Shown here: positions 7,324-10,453 of the stretch, piece after piece
How positions within the stretch are numbered: position 1 is the stretch's first letter
Layout: the number at the start of each line of letters is the position of its first letter
Origin: Gemmatimonadaceae bacterium
GTDB taxonomy: Bacteria; Latescibacterota; UBA2968; UBA8231
Assembly (NCBI GenBank): GCA_002726335.1
Contig: PBSR01000054.1
Location: 1-10,453 of the forward strand
DNA length: 10,453 nucleotides
Direction: 5' to 3'
The notes under the pieces: generated by a model
Databases searched by the model: none
What the model was told of the DNA's origin: nothing
What the model saw: only the letters and a program-made list of their open reading frames with translations
Made by a program: the position numbers and the translations under genes

Positions 7324-7617
7324 ATGGAACGTTTCACTGTCAGCCGTGATGACGACATCTACGAGGCCTTTCCCGATGTGGCGCTGACCCCCTCGGGACG
7401 CCTCGTCTGTGTCTTTGCCGAGTGCACCCACCATCGCGATCGCAGCTACACCCGAGCCATGGTGACAACCTCCGATGACCGCAGCCCGCCGATTGATCGC
7501 CTCACTTCAGAGTTCGCGCAGCGAACTCGACCTGGAGGCACTGGATCAGCGCACGCACCAGGTACACTGACCGTGCCGACGGCGGCCGGAGGCGCCGGGC
7601 ACGCCCCGCGACGCTGA
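7324..7617 (+). pseudogene. Sialidase-like gene remnant (N-terminus only, then broken)
   Basis: The first 53 or so residues (from MERFTVSRDDDIYEAFPDVA to VTTSDDR) read like the start of BNR/sialidase-type six-bladed propeller proteins: a first strand, ALTPSGRLVCVFAECTHH, and the beginning of an Asp-box (S-x-D-x-G-x-x-W) at TSDDR. The similarity stops there, near 7482. What follows in frame, to a TGA at 7615-7617, is Arg/Pro/Gly-rich and looks like an unrelated frame. In the +1 frame, from about 7484 to a TGA at 7568-7570, the sequence reads RRLIASLQSSRSELDLEALD and on, which looks more like a genuine protein end. The simplest reading is a large internal deletion that joined the N-terminal codons to the last codons out of frame. 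Intact relatives have several hundred residues. The family call is from pattern recognition. The alternative, a true small protein of 97 residues, seems unlikely. Confidence 0.6.
7510..7528 (+). repeat. Perfect 8-bp inverted repeat with 3-nt loop
   Basis: GAGTTCGC and GCGAACTC flank GCA. The hairpin lies within the putative C-terminal scrap of the sialidase-like remnant. It has no following T-run, so it is not a standard terminator. It may be chance in coding sequence. Confidence 0.4.
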
Positions 7618-7723
7618 GCCAGCTCCAAACTCACCCCGCGCCAACTTGCCCAAGCTCACCCCATCCCCCTTACTCCACCACCCAATCCATCGCCGCCTCC
7701 GTCCTCACCAGGTAAGGACCCCC
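7571..7723 (+). other. Non-coding gap with GC hairpin and C-rich, G-poor leader
   Basis: This 153-bp gap follows the putative last codon of the remnant (TGA at 7568-7570). Its first part holds a GC-rich hairpin: CGTGCC (7572-7577) pairs with GGCACG (7598-7603), with an inner GGCG/CGCC pairing, and no T-run follows. The rest, about 7620-7710, is rich in C and A and poor in G, with an imperfect repeat of the type AAxCTCACCCC. G-poor, C-rich RNA is typical of Rho loading sites. No clear promoter for the 589-residue protein gene is visible. Confidence 0.4.
7714..7718 (+). promoter_or_regulatory. Ribosome binding site of the 589-residue protein gene
   Basis: AAGGA, 5 nt before the ATG at 7724. 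It favours this start over the in-frame TTG at 7646, whose extra 26 residues are encoded by the C-rich, non-coding-looking leader. Confidence 0.6.
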
Positions 7724-9493
7724 ATGGCCGCCCCCCATAATCCCCTGCTCAACCTCGACACCGCCATCGCACCACCGCGCTGGGCCTTGCTCGAGCGTCA
7801 CCTGCTCGACAGCCAGGCCCAGGCCTGCCGCGATTTCTTCGCCAAGTATTTCGATCCACATTCGGGATATCTGCTGTGTGTGCCGCGATGGGGGGGCGAT
7901 GACGGGCCGGATGATGCCGCCGAGAACCAGCTGAACTGGACGCTGCTCCACGCCCTCGGTGCCCCGGACGACATTCTCGACATGTTCCGTGTCGGCTTCG
8001 AGGGCCACATCCGCCAGTACACCGAGGCCAGGACGATCGACGTGCCCATGGCCCGCGACGGCATGTACTACAAGGAATTCCCCGTGTCGCTGGACTGGTT
8101 CCATCACGGCGAAGGCCTTTCCGCCTACCTGCTCTACGGCCTCAGCGACCCGTACGACGACAATTACGAACGTCGCTTCCGACGCTGGGCGGCCATGTAC
8201 GACGGCACCGATTCGTTCGCCCCGAACTACGATCCCGATCACCGTCTCATCCGCTCCATGTTCAACGGCAGCCGGGGTCCGTTGATGCGCAAGGCCACCG
8301 GGCTGGACTGGGCCGGCGACCCCATCGAGATCGAGGGCCGCTTCGGCCTCGGCCACGGCGAGCGCACCTTCGGCGAGATGCTCGCCCACTTCGAGGAGTA
8401 CACCGATGTCGTCGGCGACTGTCCGCTGAATCTTGAGGCCACCCACCTGGGCCTGGTGGCCTACATGATCACCGGAGAGGATCCGTATCGGCAGTGGGTC
8501 GTCGATTACGTCGACGCCTGGATGCAGCGCACCGACGACAACGGCGGAATCATCCCGTCCAACGTCGGTCTCGACGGCACCATCGGCGGTGCCGCCGGCG
8601 GCAACTGGTGGGGGGGCTGTTACGGCTGGGGGTTCACCGTCACCGTGCCGCAGACGGGACAGAAGGCGAACCGACCTGCCTGCTACTCACGCGCCCACTA
8701 CGGCTTCGGCCACGGGCTGCTGCTCACGGGAGACTCATCCTACACCGACACCTGGCGCGGCGTGCTCGACAAGGTCAACGAGAATGCCAGGCAGGAAGAC
8801 GGCCGGGATGTCTACCCCCACATGCACGGCGCCGACGGCTGGTACGACTTCCGACCGCACCCGTTTTCGCCCGGGGCTCACGATGTCTGGTACTGGTCAC
8901 AGCGCGACTCGGATCGGCAGCGGCTTGCCGGCGACCCCTGGGTGCAGTTTCTCCAGGGCGACAATCCGATGTACCCCGAGACCGAGCTCGACCGCGGTCT
9001 GGCACAACTCCGAGACCGCATGTCGCGCATGGCCGCCGACGACACGGCGCCGGACACGCGCCTGTCCGACGACATGAACGCCATCAACCCCGCCATCACC
9101 GAGGGACTTGTGCGACTCATGCTCGGCGGCATTCCTGTGGGTCGATCCGCCCACACGCTGCATTGCCGGCTACGCTACTTCGACCCATCCGCCAGGCGGG
9201 CCGGTCTGCCGCCCGACGTGGCCGCTCTCGTCGATTCCATGAGTGACGGTGAGGTCAGCGTACAGCTGGTGAACCTGGACCCTGTGCACGAACGCCACGT
9301 CACCGTGCAGGCGGGTGCCTATGGCGAGCACGAAATAGGTAGCGTCGCCGTGGAGGGCGGGGCCCAGGTGGATGTACCTGGTGACGGTTCAGACTTCACC
9401 GTGAGACTGGCGCCGGGCGCCGGGGGTCGACTGACGATCTCACAGAAGCGCTTCACACGGCAACCGACCTTCACCTTCCCCTGGGATCGCTAG
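7724..9493 (+). CDS. Protein of no recognised family; probable alpha/alpha-toroid with C-terminal beta domain
   Basis: This intact 589-residue gene encodes a protein without signal peptide or membrane segment, so probably cytoplasmic. I do not recognise the family. About residues 1-480 are rich in Trp, Tyr, His and Gly and show repeated helix-like segments separated by aromatic, charged loops: CVPRWGGDDGPDD (52-64), YYKEFPVSLDWFHHGEG (115-131), NLEATHLGL (236-244), a glycine/tryptophan-rich loop around GGNWWGGCYGWGF (292-304), RAHYGFGHG (323-331) and DVYPHMHGADGWYDF (362-376). This pattern suggests an (alpha/alpha)6-barrel carbohydrate-active enzyme such as a glycoside hydrolase, lyase or epimerase. 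That is inference, and no catalytic residues can be assigned. Residues about 510-577 look like a beta-sandwich (VSVQLVNLDP, VTVQAGAYGEHEIG). The secreted hydrolase gene follows after 8 bp, so the two are probably co-transcribed. A sialidase-like remnant just upstream fits a glycan-processing locus. Confidence 0.85.
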   Translation: MAAPHNPLLNLDTAIAPPRWALLERHLLDSQAQACRDFFAKYFDPHSGYLLCVPRWGGDDGPDDAAENQLNWTLLHALGAPDDILDMFRVGFEGHIRQYTEARTIDVPMARDGMYYKEFPVSLDWFHHGEGLSAYLLYGLSDPYDDNYERRFRRWAAMYDGTDSFAPNYDPDHRLIRSMFNGSRGPLMRKATGLDWAGDPIEIEGRFGLGHGERTFGEMLAHFEEYTDVVGDCPLNLEATHLGLVAYMITGEDPYRQWVVDYVDAWMQRTDDNGGIIPSNVGLDGTIGGAAGGNWWGGCYGWGFTVTVPQTGQKANRPACYSRAHYGFGHGLLLTGDSSYTDTWRGVLDKVNENARQEDGRDVYPHMHGADGWYDFRPHPFSPGAHDVWYWSQRDSDRQRLAGDPWVQFLQGDNPMYPETELDRGLAQLRDRMSRMAADDTAPDTRLSDDMNAINPAITEGLVRLMLGGIPVGRSAHTLHCRLRYFDPSARRAGLPPDVAALVDSMSDGEVSVQLVNLDPVHERHVTVQAGAYGEHEIGSVAVEGGAQVDVPGDGSDFTVRLAPGAGGRLTISQKRFTRQPTFTFPWDR

Positions 9494-9496
9494 GAG
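9493..9496 (+). promoter_or_regulatory. Ribosome binding site of the S15 hydrolase gene
   Basis: GGAG overlaps the last base of the preceding stop codon and is 5 nt before the ATG at 9502, which supports this ATG over the GTG at 9496 and suggests translational coupling. Confidence 0.6.
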
Positions 9497-9501
9497 TGAC
9501 C

Positions 9502-10356
9502 ATGGCCCTCTTCCTTCGTCTCGTCGTCACCGTGTGTCTGCTCCAGGCGACTGCCTGGGCGAAGGCGTCCGGTTCTCAAGCAGAATTCGGTGTCGTCGAG
9601 CAGCTGGAGGTGATGGTACCGTTGTCGGATGGCGCCCTGCTGGCGACCAACCTCTTCCTGCCGGATGGCAAAGGCCCATGGCCGGCAGTTCTCGAGCGGA
9701 CCCCGTACGACAAAGGGGGCGGCGACAACGACAACGCCCGGTTCTTCGCCGAACGCGGTTATGCCTATGTCGTGCAGGACGTTCGGGGACGCTTCGATTC
9801 AGAGGGGGTGTTCGACCCGGTACGGGCGGAGGCCAGCGATGGCTACGAGGTGCAGGCATGGGTTGCCGCACAACCCTGGTCTGATGGCAGCATCGCCACG
9901 ACGGGCGGCTCCTACGTCGGCATGACTCAATGGCAACCGGCACCGCTCGGCCACCCTGCGGTCAAGTCCATGCTGACCGTCGTCACGGGTGCCAGCTTCT
10001 ACGACGTGGCCCATGGCCAGGGTGCCTTGCCGCTGGCGCTGGGTGCGCTCTGGGCCATGTTCGTCACCGATCCCCCTGGGTATGACGCCTCCACGCGCGA
10101 TCTGGATGCCGCCCTGAAACTGTTGCCGCTGTCGACGCTGGACGTGGGAGCCACGGGTCGACAGATCCCCTTCTTCCGCAACTGGCTCGCCCACCCGACG
10201 CGTGACGAATACTGGAAGCCTGTGGCCGCCGATCGCTACGAGCAGATCGACGTACCTGTCCTCCACGTCGGCGGCTGGTATGACATCTTCGCCGTGGACA
10301 CGATCGCCGACTACGAAGGGATGGTCGCGCGGGCGCCGTCGAAGAAAACCCGTTAG
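9502..10356 (+). pseudogene. Secreted S15/CocE-type hydrolase, truncated before the catalytic His
   Basis: Alpha/beta-hydrolase of the X-Pro dipeptidyl-peptidase/cocaine esterase group, which cleaves ester or amide bonds. A signal peptide is clear: a hydrophobic core LFLRLVVTVCLLQA, with likely cleavage after AWA (residue 20), so the product would be exported. RTPYDK (residues 66-71, with the oxyanion Tyr), YVVQDVRGRFDSEG (89-102), the nucleophile elbow GGSYVG with S137, and HVGGWYDIF with catalytic D261 are all present. The protein ends at residue 284 in APSKKTR followed by TAG. Relatives have about 550-600 residues, continue to a catalytic His (usually in a GPWxHG motif about 30 residues further on) and carry a C-terminal jelly-roll domain. 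All of this is missing here. The break meets what appears to be an insertion-sequence end, so the gene was probably disrupted by transposition and is non-functional. It lies 8 bp after the 589-residue protein gene. Confidence 0.8.
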
Positions 10357-10453
10357 GGCTCACGGATGAATAAGGGGTGCGTTTCATGGGTCTGCCGTCG
10401 GCCGGATGGTGTAGTTCCAGTCACCATGAAAGGCATGCCGACAGAGGCGGACA
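10354..10453 (-). mobile_element. End of an ISAzo13-family insertion sequence (partial)
   Basis: From about 10354 the sequence no longer continues the hydrolase. It holds about 28 bp of non-coding DNA (from GGGCTCACGG) and then the 3' end of a transposase gene on the minus strand. This is the layout of an insertion-sequence terminus. The exact boundary, terminal inverted repeat and target duplication cannot be set, because the other end lies outside the window; the left limit is placed where hydrolase similarity stops. Confidence 0.55.
10384..10453 (-). CDS. C-terminus of an ISAzo13-type (Rhodopirellula DDE) transposase, partial
   Basis: Only the last 22 codons are in the window, read leftward to a TGA at 10386-10384. 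They encode HAFHGDWNYTIRPTADP preceded by VRLCR. The F-H-G-[DE]-W-N-Y-T-I-x-P ending is, from memory, characteristic of the C-terminus of ISAzo13-family transposases (Pfam Rhodopirellula transposase DDE domain). The fragment is too short for domain or catalytic-residue assignment, but the motif is distinctive and its place at a break in the hydrolase gene supports the call. Confidence 0.6.
   Translation of the reverse strand, partial: VRLCRHAFHGDWNYTIRPTADP

Noticed and set aside
7510..7528. Hairpin as an integron attC-like or Rho-independent terminator site
   Set aside because: It has no attC core-site pairs and no T-run, and it lies in sequence readable as protein-coding.
7646..7723. N-terminal extension of the 589-residue protein from a TTG
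   Set aside because: The 26 extra residues are encoded by the C-rich leader and look non-coding; an AAGGA site precedes the 7724 ATG.
1..10453. CRISPR array, tRNA, rRNA or phage defence system
   Set aside because: I saw no regularly spaced repeats, no cloverleaf or rRNA sequence, and no nuclease, helicase, reverse transcriptase or toxin-antitoxin motif in any convincing frame.

Overview
The window is about 10.4 kb of GC-rich, densely coding bacterial DNA with short intergenic gaps. The mix of a PhyH-type Fe(II)/2-oxoglutarate dioxygenase, a multi-pass DUF6785/DUF6784-like membrane protein, a sialidase-type N-terminus of the kind common in environmental genomes, and the apparent 3' end of an ISAzo13-family (Rhodopirellula-type) transposase suggests an environmental lineage such as Latescibacterota, Poribacteria or Planctomycetota. 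That placement is an impression from gene content, not a phylogenetic result.

Left part (1-3113): a CheY-like receiver protein, and a possible second gene overlapping its 3' end that runs off the window, are read leftward. They diverge from a full-length glycogen phosphorylase read rightward. Middle part (3114-7266): a compact leftward operon of three genes encodes an OPT-like membrane protein, a PhyH-type dioxygenase and a glycerol kinase (FGGY family). The last two genes overlap by 4 bp. The phosphorylase and glycerol kinase genes meet tail to tail with no base between their stop codons. Right part (7299-10453): divergent from the operon are a sialidase-like gene reduced to its N-terminus and perhaps a C-terminal scrap, an intact 589-residue protein of no recognised family, and a secreted S15/CocE-type hydrolase cut off before its catalytic His. 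The cut coincides with what looks like the end of an ISAzo13-family insertion sequence.

The main observations are as follows. (1) The glycerol kinase has a clean in-frame gap of about 44 residues. It removes the conserved GDQQ segment with the catalytic Asp, while the rest of the protein remains collinear with E. coli GlpK. The junction lies in a sequence that suggests recombination between short repeats, or an assembly collapse. (2) Three genes within 6.5 kb are damaged in different ways. (3) The first genes of two transcription units lack a Shine-Dalgarno sequence and have a TANNNT -10-like hexamer exactly 7 nt before the ATG, which is the geometry of leaderless mRNAs, whereas four other genes in the window have clear Shine-Dalgarno sequences. 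(4) The transporter-dioxygenase-kinase operon could be an uptake, oxidation and phosphorylation route for an unknown small molecule.
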